Below, one piece after another: positions 36,028 through 50,477 of a DNA stretch of 64,000 bases. The translations under genes were made by a program, and so were the position numbers. The first letter of the stretch is position 1; each line of letters begins with the position of its first letter. The DNA lies in assembly GCA_942159475.1 (NCBI GenBank), contig OW804095.1, positions 96,361,740 to 96,425,739 of the forward strand, read 5' to 3'. Source of the DNA: Sthenelais limicola. Lineage: Eukaryota > Annelida > Polychaeta > Phyllodocida > Sigalionidae. The notes beneath the pieces were generated by a model. It saw nothing but the letters and a program-made list of their open reading frames with translations. It was not told where the DNA came from and did not search any database.

Positions 36028-39000
36028 CCCATCCACTTCCCCTGGGCCATATCCAAGTGACTTTTAGTCCTGTCCCTCGCCATTTATTTTTTCATATTTT
36101 TAACCTCCCTTCTACTTCACAATCAATAACTGAGTGGTGAAGGACAATCGGGAACTGCCTTTCACCCAGAGGAAGAGCAAACCAGGGGAATTAAGCATGT
36201 TATTCATCCCCATTGATGTCAGATTGGATTTTGCTCAGGATTTAAGGATGAGGCTTTTTTGAATGAATCGGGATAGACCGATAATGTCTAACTGAATGAT
36301 ACCAAATTCTTTGCAAACTGTCATATGTTGTCCGTATGTACATGTGTGTACTTGTCATTTTATTTTTTCGTCATTGACATTCATTTATAGGTAAGCTGTC
36401 ATCGTTCTGTCAGTAGTATTCAATGTATAACCCAAATACAAAGGTTAGCTACTTAAATAGAAACTAGCTAGCGATGCTAGCCAGCTTTCTAATCGATTAC
36501 GAAACTGCACATTTTTATGTGTGGATATAACATGTGTCTATTAATTATCGAAATTTAGTGTGAAAAGATCAATTCAAACATAAATGTCATCCTAGTTAAT
36601 TCCATAATGATTAAAGCAGATAGAGTTAGAAAAATATCTTTTGTTCAGTCAATTCATGATAAAGTGTGTGTATTGAACCAGCTGTCCATGTTCGCTCAAC
36701 GTTCTTTCCATGTAGATTATAGATTAAGTGGCAAATTGAATAGGAAATTCTGAACTGCTGGTGCTGTGAATTATCAACAAGCAGGATGATGTATATAGGT
36801 GCTATATCATATAAAATATCAAACACACAATTGTATATGTACTCCATTTTGCCTATCACTACACGTATAGAAGGTCGAGATGATAAATGTGTCAAATATG
36901 ACACCCCGCTGGTCTACTACCCTCTACTTCTAACTATCAGTATTGGATCCCCATTGGATAGTAGAGTCTTAGGACCCCGAGGCTAGGAAGAGAGGCAGTT
37001 AGAGAGTGTGTGAGAGAGGAATGGATTCCCTATTCAATGTTCCAGGCTATGCTGGGTCAGTGACCATATGCAAGCTTTCTCAGGCATTGCCTTTTTGCTC
37101 TTCGCCCCTACATCAGTCATGAAGAGTGGCCAGTGTTTTAAGGGTCTGCTTTTTAGCATACATGTATTCCACTGGAGCGAATACTTTATTCAATACATCA
37201 CATGTTATTTTACATTACATTGACACAACATCTGAACTCTTAAGTATTATGTCCATTAGTTATGCTATCTCGGAAGAATATTTTATATGCAATATAAGCA
37301 TGCAAAAAGCAAATAAAAACTTTGTGATATACAAATGTATTCCCTTGAAACACTGGATATTTTACAGACGTTTTATCGTTCACTTTTAATCTTTGATCTG
37401 TTACCTCATGCATTTGATAAATGTTTATTACCGATATTTAATACTTATATATAATTAAATTGCTTAATTCAAAATGGATGAAAATAGATGGAGCATTGGA
37501 ATATACACTGGGCAGTAATAGATTCCATGTCCTTTCACATACTGCATACCGTAAGGATTTCCCTTCAACATGTAATATAATTGTATATGCCTAAGCATTC
37601 ATTATGGGACACAGAAACACTGGTGTACAAAGATGATTGTATGGCCAATTTGAAATCCAATTTCTTTCATTGTCCTTTAAAGAAGCTTTGAGTTCGCACA
37701 CATTTATAAGATTTATATCAGGATTCTGTGTATTGCCCTATGAAGGTGTCATTCACATTTTTTAAATTAGATGATAAAGTCTATTTCATCTCCGCAGTGT
37801 TCATTTCAATTGCAGAAAATTACATTACAAGTGAAACTCCCACGCACCAAAAATAGAGGTCATGTTGATCCATTATGGGAGGAAATAGTCCTGGGGATTA
37901 GCGGAGGATACCATCAACAGCGTTGCAATGACAATTCCTCTTCATTGTGGCAATGAAATCGGATGAGACCTTTTGAATGAGACTAAGCGAGCCTTTGCGA
38001 GCAAGGCAGGTGGAGTGGAAAATTAGAGGCATTGGTTGGCGGTAGGGACACAGTTTAGCTGCCTATTATTCCCCCCTAACCTGATTTATACCAGTGTTTT
38101 TACGAGACCCATGTGCTTCAGACATTCGCCTATGGCTTTGGCATAGCTTCAACGCCGAATGCAACATTGTAAATACATACTCGGATCAGGGTATTCAGAG
38201 CTTGGATTCTGCCGAGCACCAAGGGCTTGGTTCCCATGGTTATTAATACAGACCTGGATTAATATAAACATTGGATGTATATTTATGAGGCGGAAGAGGA
38301 TGTTCGTTGTTTAAATGTTTGTTATTGGGATCAGAATCGGACAGGATAATAGTGTGGTCAACGTGTTCATAATCCAAACCTGGAACCTTAGATTATTTAG
38401 GAACTTTGGAGGAAGAGTGAATGTTCAATCCCTCCACGTTATTACGCTGCATGGACCCATAACATATTAGGAAACCCCCAACCCCAATTGCCTTACGCAA
38501 GCCATACAGGACATCATACTTTCTTTGTATCCATCTAAATTTCAAAATCTCGTAGGTGAAGTTGAACAACAACATGGATATGACATTCAACCCAATGGTT
38601 GGCATTTTTTACCCCCACAACTTTGCTTACTTGGTTCAGGACACAATTATATTTACCCAATCCATGTCGCATTATCTTTAACTGGGTTTATAAAAGCCAG
38701 GAATGCCGCAAGAAGGATAGGAAAGCTGATGGGTTTTTCAAAGAAGCAAAGGTCTCTACTTTCAGCAAATATAACCATATCCAATAACCGAGGGGGCATC
38801 CAGGAGATTTGAACCCTTTTAAGGAAGTCCTTTTTAATGGTCATAAGTAGAGTTCAAATATAAGATTTTGTGAGTGCACTTATGTAAAGCACTTCCATTA
38901 GTTTTTCATATGAAAATATGGTTCCACTGGAGTGCAGAGGACTGCCAGATACATAGTTCAGCGGACCAAAAATGCACTTCTTTCTGCATAATGCGATATG

Positions 39001-42000
39001 CAGTGGGTCAGGACCCCAGACTATTAATTTGGATATTATACGAAGAACTTCAATGTACCTTTGTAGGTGCTCAGCTAGGGATGAATGTTTATGGTCCCTT
39101 ACTCCTATCGTGACCGTACACATAAATTGAATAAAAAATTGAACGATGACTGGAAACGTTGATCTGTATCATGTTCAGTTATCAAAGTCAGAATGGCGTC
39201 TAGTCAGTGGGCCCTCTTACCATCACCATGGCGCAGAAGAGGTTACAGTCTGTTCCTATAAATTTCTTTATCAAAGGCCAGTATCATGTTCCTGAGGGCA
39301 AACACACACAGATTGCCATACATAAATAGAGTTGATATCAAACATTCATCATACCCATACAGGCGGCATGAAAGGTTATTTTGTGATTTCCAATACATGC
39401 TCATGGGCCCTGAATATCAACCTTACATGATATCATACATGTAAGGCAGGTGGATACAGTTATACCATGTAGCGGATGCATGGGCCTCATTGAATGAAAT
39501 ACTATGAGCGACAAAAATGGGAATTCTAAACGGAACGTTCGCCTTGGGCCATGTCTATAGCTCACGTGCACTGCTAGGCATGAATCCTGCATGATATAAT
39601 ACAATAACATTGCTCCGGCGAAATTATGATTCATCTATTATACACATATTATAAGACCAGGTAGCAGAATTTAGATTTAAAAGATCGAAGTTTTAAAAAG
39701 CAAAGTTTTGTCTCAGAGTTTCCACTTCAGATTAGATAGCCAGAACCTGACAGGAAAAGAGTTGGGTGCCCATCAGAGACAGGTGCGTTCGAGGCTCTTG
39801 GACAAATCAATTCTACTTGAGGACCTGAGAGGTACAGAGAGCTAAACACAGTGCCCAAATAAGCACTATTACTAATCGATGGGAGAGAGGGAACAAGTCG
39901 GGACGGGTCATTGATATACCCTGGAGGGAAGCAAAACTGGCTATGTTACCACTTCCTTTCTTATTACTCCTAATGATTATGCAGAACGAAATTATTTTCC
40001 ATCTAGGGGGCATTGCTTGACAATAACATCTTTATTGCTTTCAGACTGCGTTTTGGATATTAATTAGCTCTTATTTTTTTCCGGCATGTAATACATCGGT
40101 TACTTATCAGCCCATTTCAACCACTGACAACCCTGAGCCGATATACCCGATTAATGGCTTTATACAGATGCTGATACAGCTAGACGAATCAATATGATAT
40201 TGGGATTCAAAAAGCGGAGGGAAGACCACAAATGGATCATTTCCGTTCATAGAATATGAGCTTCAATTAAACCAATGTATACGTCTTTGTGACGCACAGT
40301 CACCGATCCTGCATTCTGAAAGCAGGCCACAATGCGAGATATATATATATAGGAAAACTCATAGTACTGTTTTCCTATGCATACATTTATCTAACGTAAG
40401 GGTTAATAACTGAACACCTTGACATACAGGTCACTGGGAAATAGATAGATTTCCTGGAATAGGAAAGCTTTCTGTACAAAATGGAACAGAACCTCAGCTG
40501 GGTTTCTGTGGTATTTAGGTGGGGGGAACTTCTATTTATATGATTAAAAATAATTGTTGCTGTTAACTTTCTACATCGTTCTAAAAAGATAAAAAAAAAT
40601 ATATAGTATTGCAGCATACTCATGCTTTACACACAGACGATCTACGTCTGGTATTATTTATGTACGTCTATACTAAAAAGTACCATCAATCATTTGATAC
40701 AAGATGTATAGGGGATGATATCGTGCTACTTTACAATTTCCACATTTCCTAAAAGCATCGATCATCGTTGAATTGAAATATCATTTAAGCTTATGTTATT
40801 GCAGGTTTCATCTTTAACAGACACAAACTCTAAGCACACCCCGATCTTCAAGTTTTAATGGAGGAAAACTACTCAACGGTGGTCCCATCGCTCCTGGTGG
40901 AGAAATACCTATAACTAGTACAAGGCTATTTCATAATACATCCACAATTTTGAAATCTTCATGAAGAAAACCAGTATAAAACCAACTATAATTCTTGACA
41001 ATTGTCCGAGTAATGTAATCAATTGGGACAATTTAGATTGTTGGTTATCATTATTGTTCTCTCTCTCTTAAATTGCTCCACAATTCAGTCTAACAAACCA
41101 TCATCCCTGCTTGGCTTGAGACACCACATGCCCAATACAGATAACCTTAGGTAACCCTAAGTCAGTATAACTTGCCTGGAGGATTCTCTATCTCTTATCA
41201 GTCAAACCCTGCGCCATGTCAAAAGACGACTCTGTATATATTGTACCTCTATCTCCTCTTCACAGAGGAGGGTGTAAAATGAGTGTAATGACGCTTCCAT
41301 TTTCATTCCCATAGCAACATCGATGCCTGTATTTGCACCCAGCAAAGATCAAACTTCTAGCTTTCATTTTGTGAGTAGTGGCAGCCACATTTTATTTTTG
41401 AGCAAACAAAACCGTTATGTCTAAAGCAATCTTGTTGATTCAAGGGCACATTCAAGAAAGAAAGAAACCTCCAATAACAATAGCGAGTTCACCGTCAAAT
41501 AACGGTTTTATAATGCATCGGTGAATGCATGTTAATTGAAGTCTCATCAGTGGCCTCTTGCTGTTTCATTCATGTTGACAGGGGGCCATGTGGAGAGTTT
41601 AAATGAAGCAGAACTAACCTCTCCCAACATGTCAGGTAAGAGACATTTACATAGCAACTTGCTTATAGATTTCCTGTATGGGAGGCAAGGCAATAATGAT
41701 GTTACCTCAGATGTCTTGGCATCTGATGCATGCATAATCCACTAGAGTAACACTGAACAGTTCATCAATTGTTCCCATCTTATTCCTGCGCTTACGTTAA
41801 TGTTACTTTCAAATATATTCAAAGATATATATATGTCTACTCAGCAGCCTGAGATGTTGACTGGAACACAATGATAACGTTCCACTTCTCCTGTTCCAAA
41901 CTACGAAACGAACCCTTACATAACATGAAACGAATTCGAGTGTTTTATCAGCCCAACCTCATTTTACGCATGAGTTGCAACCGAAAGTCTTGTACGAACA

Positions 42001-44496
42001 AGAGGGGAAAGAGGAAAAAGGGGAAAGGGGAATCAATTAGAAGGTCCCTAGATATCGAAGCCATATGAATCTAGTGTGGCAAGTGTATTAATATGGACCA
42101 TTTGTGGATGGTTTGTGATGGGACCTAATAAAGAGAAACAGTACGTTAATACCAGCCTGCCCCTGGGTCAGGCAGTTACCAAGCTTCTATGGGGCTCAGT
42201 ACATACAGCTGTCTCTAGGAATTTACTTCCCATAAAAGACACTGCCTCGACAAAGCACATTGCTTCCACGAAATGAGCCCTGGATGCAATTTACTTCTTT
42301 TCATGCCTAAAGGTACTGGGGTGTACATAAAGAGGCTAGTAGTCTGAAAATCGAACCCTTGGAGAATTTGTTTTTAAAAATAGATTAGGAGATTCGAATG
42401 AAAACCAATCCTGCAGTCTCTAGTTATGCTAGGTATATTTGCCCGAGGAACTGTGATCACAATCTGCCCAGTTCTGTTTCTACGGTCGTTGTTTCTCCTT
42501 TAGTTAACAAACTCGTTATTTTACTGATGAAAATATATACTATTATTCTTAACAATAAAACTAAGGAACTTTATTCATTCTGATCTTCAATTATATTGCC
42601 GGCTGTAAAACTAACCATGACTGCAAGAGAGAGGTTATACAATTTAGACTGCCCATTTATAAAGATTACATATGTTCAGTAATTACTGCACTGCATACAG
42701 AGCAATGGCAAGGGTGATATAGGTGCTTCCCCTTATTACATTACCAACCAGACATTTAGCCATCTGGAAAGGTGGAAGGCATTATCACTGACATAGGATG
42801 ACTCACATATTGAATTTTGCCTGTCCTTTCTGCAAGGGCATTGGCAGCAAATATCTAATGAATATTTCTCCAGCTGCACCTTGTAGGGACAATAGAATGA
42901 GAACCAGGAGGAGAAAGAATGTAGAGTGCAAACGGAGCGTGCAAAAGAATATTATAGTGTTGTGTAGTTGTCTTCTGAATATAGGCACTGACAGTCATAA
43001 ACACCTTCACTTTCTATGTCTCATGCTTGACCCAAATAAATCGAGCTTCACCGATTGCCCGGTTTGTTTTTTGATTGGTATGGTAGAAATAAGGTTAGGG
43101 CAATATGGATGTTTACATATATCAAGAGTAAAAGGCAGATTAGTTTTTTAGTGATAGAATTTCCAATTATCTTTGTTTATTGAAGCATCTTTATCTCCGC
43201 CTGGGAACCACAGTCTCAAAGGGCTTTCTATTAGGGTCGATCAATTCTCTATGCAGAGATGCAGTTTATATTTATTTTAAACAATAATGTATCTACCTTT
43301 TACCATTTGTCATAAAGATTTTCCCCCAAAACATAAATATGCACGTACTTGTATTGTGTGCATGCAACCTTTTTACAGCAGTGGAAATGATTGTATTCCA
43401 TTTCTAATGGTAGGGAAATACAGGCCAGAATTTGTTCTAGGGAGAAAATATCGTCCGCAGGATAATGTAATGTGCGCCTCTTTTCCGGAAGAGCTCTGAT
43501 GCTACCATCTGGTTTTATGGAGATAGGTCTGGTGGGGTTGGCCGCTGGGACATGGGCGATCCCTTGACGCTGTTGAAGGGCTCGCTAGTTTAGCCGATCT
43601 AGCTTACTTTGGCTTGAGACACATACACCAGTGAATGAGTTTGGGTATAAAGGCTTGTGTTAGTCTTTTTTGTTTTCTTTTCAAGTGATCATTTTTATTT
43701 TTTCTCGCTACCTAGTCAAGCGCACGCGGAAGGTGGGGTGGATGTGATGGCAGCGAGCTATCACCAACAACAGACGCCAGAAAGCATTCTCTTTCCTTTT
43801 TTCAGCTCCCACGAGTAGCCCATATTGCAATTGCTGTAGCCCGACTAAACGCCTCTGGTCACCACATTCTGCTCTATCAGGAAGCACAGGCCTAGTTGGT
43901 GACAGCGTGATCGCCTGTCATGGGCACACCACAGCATAAGGATGCCAGTTTCCAATCATCATCGGAAGATTACTGTTTCCTATTATTCATCACCCACCTA
44001 CCTGGACGTTACCATGAAAGTAGTCCAGCTTCTGGTTACATCAACACATCAGAGGGAGACATCTATCATTACACCCTGCAAACCCCAAACCTATGAACGA
44101 TTCAAGTCTGCTAACTGATATAACCAGAAATTCCAGTGAACCATCGGCTGGATAAGTCAGCTAATTAAAGATAAACTTTCCGGTAGAGGATTGGAATAGC
44201 CACATGTGCACTGACCTAGAATGAGCGAAATAACTGTAGATAGCTGACAGCCATCGAATATATTAATGCTCGAGTTTCTTTACTCCATTTTGATAGTGTA
44301 GGTGATGTTAAGAACCACTGCATCCGACGCCATACATAAATTATATCTCAACATGAACATGGTGACCTGAGGAGCGACTCTTTATAACTTAATCTATGTA
44401 ACAATGATGTATGTTGGCTCATACCTGAATAAAAACGAATTAAAAAAAAATGAAGTCTTCCTTCCTATTTGTCTGTCTCTTTCTGTTTGTATATGC

Positions 44497-44529
<33 letters not shown>
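44497..44529 (+). repeat. (CTAT)8 microsatellite
   Basis: Eight uninterrupted CTAT units sit in a CT-rich neighbourhood. They produce the LSIYLSIYLSI reading of the local open frame, which is not a gene. Confidence 0.95.
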
Positions 44530-46890
44530 GGTCCCTCTCTCTTTTCTCTCTATATGATATATGGGTATAATATTATATATGTAATACATTCATACTTGGA
44601 CCACATTTTCTTGTCAACAGCGGATATCACTCATCTGGTAATTGAGATCAGAGGTCAAGCAAAAAGTCCATTTGCTCTGCAGCTAGTGACTTCCCAGTGG
44701 AAAGTATTGGTTCATAAGGTTAAGGTGTTAAGTTGTTTTCTTGGTGGGTTCTGTGGGCACCACGGTGAGTGACAAGCCTGTAGCGACTATTTGCTTTAAT
44801 AAACTCACTGCCTGTTACTTTGGACTACAAGGAGAAGCCACCTGGGAAGCCATATCGAAGCCACTCATCTCACGACAGCTGTCGCCTCAGCAACAGCCCA
44901 CACACTTATGCTATGATTTGTTTTTTACAACATCGCACTCAATCCACACTTAAATACTTCCATATAGCCAATAGATGGGTGCAAATGCGACTGTATAACG
45001 CTCCATCAGATTAGACTATGTCGTCATGTTCCCCAGTCGAACATTGCATAATATAATCGAGAAACCATTCGCTACTCTGAAGAAAAATACATGTTTTGGT
45101 ACCAATGTTTCCAGTCACAATTATCAAAGGGAAATTACTCGGAAGGCATACAGACACTTTTTACCGCCCTGGGTCCTTTTCTTTTTCATTATCCCCTAGG
45201 AGTGTAGATATATATCATATATATATATCGTGTGATAGATGTGAATTATTCATTGGGCTAATGAATAGAATACTGATTTGTATTAAGGGACGTTGATATA
45301 TGTTAATACTTAACAGCGCTTAGCATCACAAGAGCAAAAGTAACTGTATCCCTCATATCAATTTCTCAGTTAATTCGTTACGTTTTGCTCAGACGAAAGA
45401 CTTCGAAATATAAGTTATTGCCATTGCCTCGAGTCCCCCATTATATAATGCGTGCTGATCATTTGTTTCTTGTTAGGGGGTTAAAACACTGATCGGTATC
45501 TCGTTCTTAATTGCACTGAGTGGAGAAAATGAATGGTTTTTTTATTCTGGAATATCCGTAAGCGTCGTGTTGGGAAGTGTATGCCCATTACTTCGGATGG
45601 CTGAAGGCAATTAATCACAAGAACAGCTATAAATAACGCAGTTTTAATATCGAGAATTGAAGAAAGGTCCCTGGCTTTCGAATCAGGTTCATGAGACCTC
45701 CTCGCTTCTTTCCCTCCTCCGGAAATCATCTAAAGTAGTTTGAATTGTCCATGTTTTGTACCCTCAGTAAACAACATTGGAGAGTCAACCTTTGACCATG
45801 AAGCCCATCGATATGAAGCTTTCTCACATGAAAGACTGGCAATGACTTTTCATGCTTGTGGGGAGCCCACCTAGAATCGGGAGACACTAGGACTATAAAA
45901 GGCTATTTTGAGGTATGTGTATATAATTCGTAGGTTACCCTCTTGATATATATCATAAGTAATAATTCAGTGTGGTGAGGCATGTGGCTCATTCAATTGA
46001 TGTGCATAATTGATTCATTTACTTACCTCCAAAACCTGGTCGTAGATGCCTATTGTAGCCCTCAAGCAGGGAGTCTAGTAACTCAGTGATGTTCTGATTC
46101 TGTAAATTTACTGGGTTGTTCCGGGTTGTAGATGCATGGCTGAGGAGAAGGTCCATTTCGTGAAATCAGGTGTTTAAGCAGCAGGAAAATTGAAAAGGAA
46201 AGAGAAGTGATGAATTAGTTGAAGTAAAACAAAGATGGTAAATAGCACCCTTATTATAAGTTTATTCCCTCATGCGGATGGCAAAATCTTGCTTAACACA
46301 TAATATTTTCCTTTATCAACAGGTTTGTCATCTTTTATTTTTCATTGACAATTAGTTAGCACACGAAGGATGAGCAGCGGTAGAGTGTATTAGAGATATG
46401 AAATGGAGTATTGGAATGTAATCTATGCTAGCGGTATAGTCTTAGATCTAATAATAAAAGAGAAGAGTTTCGTCCTGTGGACTCTCCGTTGATGTCAATA
46501 ATTTATCATATATATTCATATGATACAGCAGGGCGCCATTGCGCATGCGTGTACATTAGCCAATCAACATTGAGACTTACTAATGTCCAATAATATCCTT
46601 TATTACCTAAGACACCACAGGGGGTCTCGTAGTATATCCAATAGAAATCTACCTCATTTACATAAGGGTGTTCTAAGAAATAGACCAATACTATGGCTCC
46701 TTATGTCTAACCAATCCGGTTAAATAATATATGAGGATCCTAGCCTAATTACCTATGACCTAATTACTGCTATAACCACCTAGTGGGTAAATGTGGACTT
46801 AAGGTCCAATGTGGCAGTTACTTGATTATGAATTGATTATGAATATATAAGCAGTTATGCTTATTAGATAATACATTCAATTCCTTATGC

Positions 46891-46908
46891 AATATTGATA
46901 TCAATATT
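46891..46908. repeat. Perfect 18-bp palindrome AATATTGATATCAATATT
   Basis: The reverse complement is identical to itself over 18 bases. It sits in AT-rich sequence, where such palindromes are easier to form by chance. A related word (CAATATAATTTGATATTGA) occurs about 230 bases downstream. Confidence 0.6.
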
Positions 46909-49343
46909 AATAATTATCATATAATATTACATCAAGTTCATCAATGACAAATCCATTGCAAATTCATTTCGCCCAAACGATGATGATATTTGTTACTCCA
47001 ATACATTAATGCAGAGAAATGGTCTCACGAATAAACTATACACACGAGGAAAAATGATTAATCTTGGTTCCAGTGCCTGCCAAACAGTGGCAAACTAAGA
47101 CCATATCTCACATTTCTACCAATATCAAGTCAATATAATTTGATATTGACCGAGACGATGGTATCTACTTCGATCATATTCGGTTATGACAGACTTTTAA
47201 AAAACTGACTGGGTAGAATCAAACAGAATTGATGCCATCGTTAAAGTAAACACACTTTTCATCGAGGAAGTGACTGTCTGAGCATGCTCGTGACAACCGG
47301 AAGTGTTGTGCGTGCGTCTGTGTGTAATGAACATGTCTTGCCTTAGGATACTTAAACGCATTTCTTTTGCAGCTAAAGCAATTAGAATTTACCCAAGGTG
47401 GGAATAATGCCAATAAACACCGTAATTCTGTTGGCTTTCTTATTAACTCAGGAACCATTTCCAGGAGTCAGATATTTTATTTACAACATAATTTTATTAG
47501 TGAGTCTGTTCCGCTCCGTCTCCAGGCACTTTCAGTTCGGATTTCATACATTAATTTTTGGTTGATTTGACGCCGATAGCTTAATAGTTGGCAAGAGGTG
47601 GGGCCATGCCCCTCAGGCACGCATCACATGATCAGTCAGGCCTAATACCGCCTCAGAAGATCCGCACCTGATAGCCAATTAGATCTTCATTAACAGCGCA
47701 TGAAACGCGATACACTTTCCCCGGCCGAAAATAGGGAGGCTTTCTAATTGGTTTAGTTGGGCTAGACAGCCACTGAAATACTCCAATGAAGCATCATTGC
47801 CTGCCGCCTCAAGGGGAGTTTCGATGAAAGGGGGAAGCAATTTCTGGGGAGTGAGTTTTAATTGTTTGACATGGTGTTTTAGTAGGTTTCATGGAGATGC
47901 CTCAGATCCTCGTCATTATCGTACAGAGAGAGCAAGAAGAGCCTGGGTCAAGTGAATAAGGCTGGCTGAATGAGGAGAGATCTTGGCTGGAGATGGGGAT
48001 TTGCCTGTACCTTTGGTGTTTGGCGTGTGCAGATAGCAACCTGCTTCCGTGCAGTGTTCTCAGATATTATATACTCGCAACAAAGTTAGAGTCATGCCAA
48101 AGCTGGCTCTAACCATAGCCAACCACAAACAACTACGACATCATAGTCTAGCCTAAATACTATATTACTGGCGGCGCCTTTTGATGTCAAGGCCGATGCT
48201 TGGTTTAAGGCAAGGAAGTCTGAACGCTGAAAAATCGTTGTTTCGGAGACTATCTATGTGATTTCTAGCTATTTCTCTGTAGACCTAGGTTTTTATTTCT
48301 CTTGCCATGAGGTACGTCTGCTCAAAGTGATGTGTGAATGGCTCTTCTTCTTCTCTGTCCCTCAGTCTGTTCCGTCTGCACCTCCTACTCCTGCCCCTTC
48401 AGTAACCCACCATGTCTTCCCCTTGCCTTTCGCAAGGTGGTTCCTCCGCTATGCAGAAAAAGTGGCCTAAAGGCGACAATATATAATCAGTAAATATTGG
48501 AACTGCTCCTCCCTGTCGTGGAGGGCAGAGGCATTGAGAGAGGTGGAACCGTGTCCATGCATAACCGAGGGATTGGTACAACGGCCGGGAGGAACAAGCA
48601 TCGGGGGGAGGGGTCCCACCCCTGGGAAACTTGCAATGTGTCACCTTGGGTAATGCACTGTTTCACTGTTTTCCAATAACATGACCGATTTACAGGGGCT
48701 ATGGACCTATGTCCAGCATCAATTGGATGGGTGGGAAGGTAGGCAAGACTCGGGTATTCCTGAGGGGGAGGGTGATGTTTGATTTGGTGTGAGTGTGGTA
48801 GATATTACGAGACGTTGCGTGTTGATCTGTTGATGTTAGGTGTATGTGTGAGTGGGTGGGTGGGTTTGTGAATGCGTGAGTAGTATGTGTAGGCTAGTCA
48901 TAATCTCACAGGAGTGACTGCAATCACCGGGACAGGGGAGAACGTGTGGCAAGTGCTTTATTACAGTGACCATTAATTAAATGGGATTGTATCCAACATA
49001 AACAATATACGAGGACAATAATAGCGCCGTCCATGGATGGTGATGCTGGAGGAGGTGATGAGGGGCCACCGATACATAACTAAATAAACCCAAGAGTTAC
49101 GCATCACACATTGAGGAAGCAACTATTCGCACCGTCGTCAGATCGGCAAAAATGATTCATCATCATGGAAACATGCTTTGACGCGGACGGGAATTGGCAA
49201 TTATGCTCCGACCACTGTTTTATTGCACCGGATGGAGGCAGATGAATCCCCCTATATTTCAGTCTTCCCCTGTGACGGTCAGTCAAGAGTCAGTCCGAGT
49301 GACCAAAAGCTATTCATTTATTGTGATCTCTCCACTGCCCTTC

Positions 49344-49370
49344 CCCCCCCCCCTCCCTCCCTCCCTCACC
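49344..49370 (+). repeat. C-run and (CTCC)n low-complexity tract
   Basis: A run of about ten C residues is followed by CTCCCTCC repeats. This simple sequence underlies the Pro-rich open frames here, which are not genes. Confidence 0.85.
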
Positions 49371-50378
49371 CCTCGATATTCCCCCAAGAGTATAATAAAG
49401 CGACCTCACGCGCACATGTCAAAGATTGCAAATATTTAATTGGGAGCATTCAAAGGTAAACAGGCAATAACTCTAGTCAGGGATACTCATGGGAACATTT
49501 AGCATTTATAAATGACCCTGTAAAATAGAAGGGAAAGAATGTGAGGGAGCGAGAAGGAGTATAGGAGAGAGGGTGATGAGGAGGTAGCGGATGGCCTCGT
49601 TGAAGAAGTTGTTGTTTTGATGGCCGCAATGGTGGTTAGAGTGTATGCTAATAAGAGTATTTGTGAATACAAATACCTGTTCTCATGACATTGACAAGAG
49701 TTCCCACCTGGGGAAGAACTATGGGGCCATATATACAGTTGCGTTTTGACCAGGCGATACACCTTCACACAAGTGGAGTTAAGAACTGGTATTAAGTCAT
49801 TTGTACCATACTGCCAGTGGTTCCTCCTCCTGCTTTTCCTCCAGCACCTCCTCTCCAGGTATAAGGGGCAGGAGATTGAAATCGCTCAAAAGCCTTACCT
49901 GATGAGTTGAGTAAGAAGGACAAGACCGAGGAGGAGAGTGGTCATTGTGTTGGTGCTACTTGACATGAAACCTCCAGTCCGTATCCTTACCATCATGCTA
50001 CTACTCATATCCGTGCCATCATTCGAGTCAAACCGTATTAGTCCTGTCTCCATTGAGCACACAGTATGCTTTTGTTGTTATTTTGTTCGTGTTCACTGCC
50101 AAGTGGCCTATTAGAGATACGAGGGGCATGGAAAGTGAGTGAGTGAGCGAACGGAGCCCACACTGCGGCGGACCGAGGGACCAAGCAGCCCTGACTCTAC
50201 CTCTACTTGTAGGTCCAGTCCCTTTACTCCAGTCACTTCCACAGGCAGCGCACTTGGAAGTGGCTCCTCCCCTCAAACACGTGCCACAACCGCTGAGAAA
50301 ATGTTTTCTGTACAGGAAACTATGTTATAGCCACGTAAAGCATAGCGAAGGTTGCTACTTCTCTTGGGTTGTCCCTAC

Positions 50379-50477
50379 CCGAACTTGAAGATATTCCCTA
50401 AGCTGGTCTCGTGGATTTCTCAGGTCTTTGTGTACAATCGCGGACACTCGCTTTTCGCGCTTTTCCGCCGTCGACAT
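50379..50477 (-). CDS. Candidate first coding exon, CpG-containing patch
   Basis: On the minus strand a start at 50,477 opens MSTAEKREKRVSAIVHKDLR, followed by NPRDQLREYLQVR. It then reaches a donor-like GTAGGG at 50,378, giving a 33-codon phase-0 exon. The peptide is charged and helix-prone with no low-complexity bias. The surrounding DNA (50,440-50,520) is unusually rich in CpG for this window, as promoter-proximal sequence of broadly expressed genes can be. An alternative start three bases upstream (ATGATG) has weaker context, and the frame is also open further upstream to 50,546. I do not recognise the protein. No second exon was identified within the window downstream on the minus strand. 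Confidence 0.28.

Larger units (their letters stand above)
25308..44496. other. Long interval with no supportable gene
   Basis: The sequence is AT-rich with scattered short open frames on both strands and no recognised family. The longest, at 26,699-27,121 (+, 140 codons) and 35,470-36,027 (+, 185 codons), show no motif I can name. In the first, the opposite strand is also open over much of the stretch, which argues against real coding. Isolated good splice-donor words (for example CAG/GTAAGA at 41,633-41,641) occur without an identifiable exon. A GT/G microsatellite at 30,812 is listed separately. Confidence 0.45.
44530..50370. other. Interval with no supportable gene
   Basis: No family was recognised. 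It contains an 18-bp palindrome (46,891), a GGGT/GAGT-rich short stretch around 48,840-48,880 and a C-run with CTCC repeats (49,344-49,370). A GC-richer stretch of about 300 bases at 50,130-50,290 leads into the candidate exon at 50,379-50,477. Confidence 0.45.

Noticed and set aside
41633..41641. Near-consensus splice donor CAG/GTAAGA after a short open frame
   Set aside because: A single donor word is expected by chance in 64 kb, and the upstream peptide has no recognisable identity.
44497..44529. Possible CRISPR-like or regulatory repeat
   Set aside because: It is a plain CTAT microsatellite without spacers.
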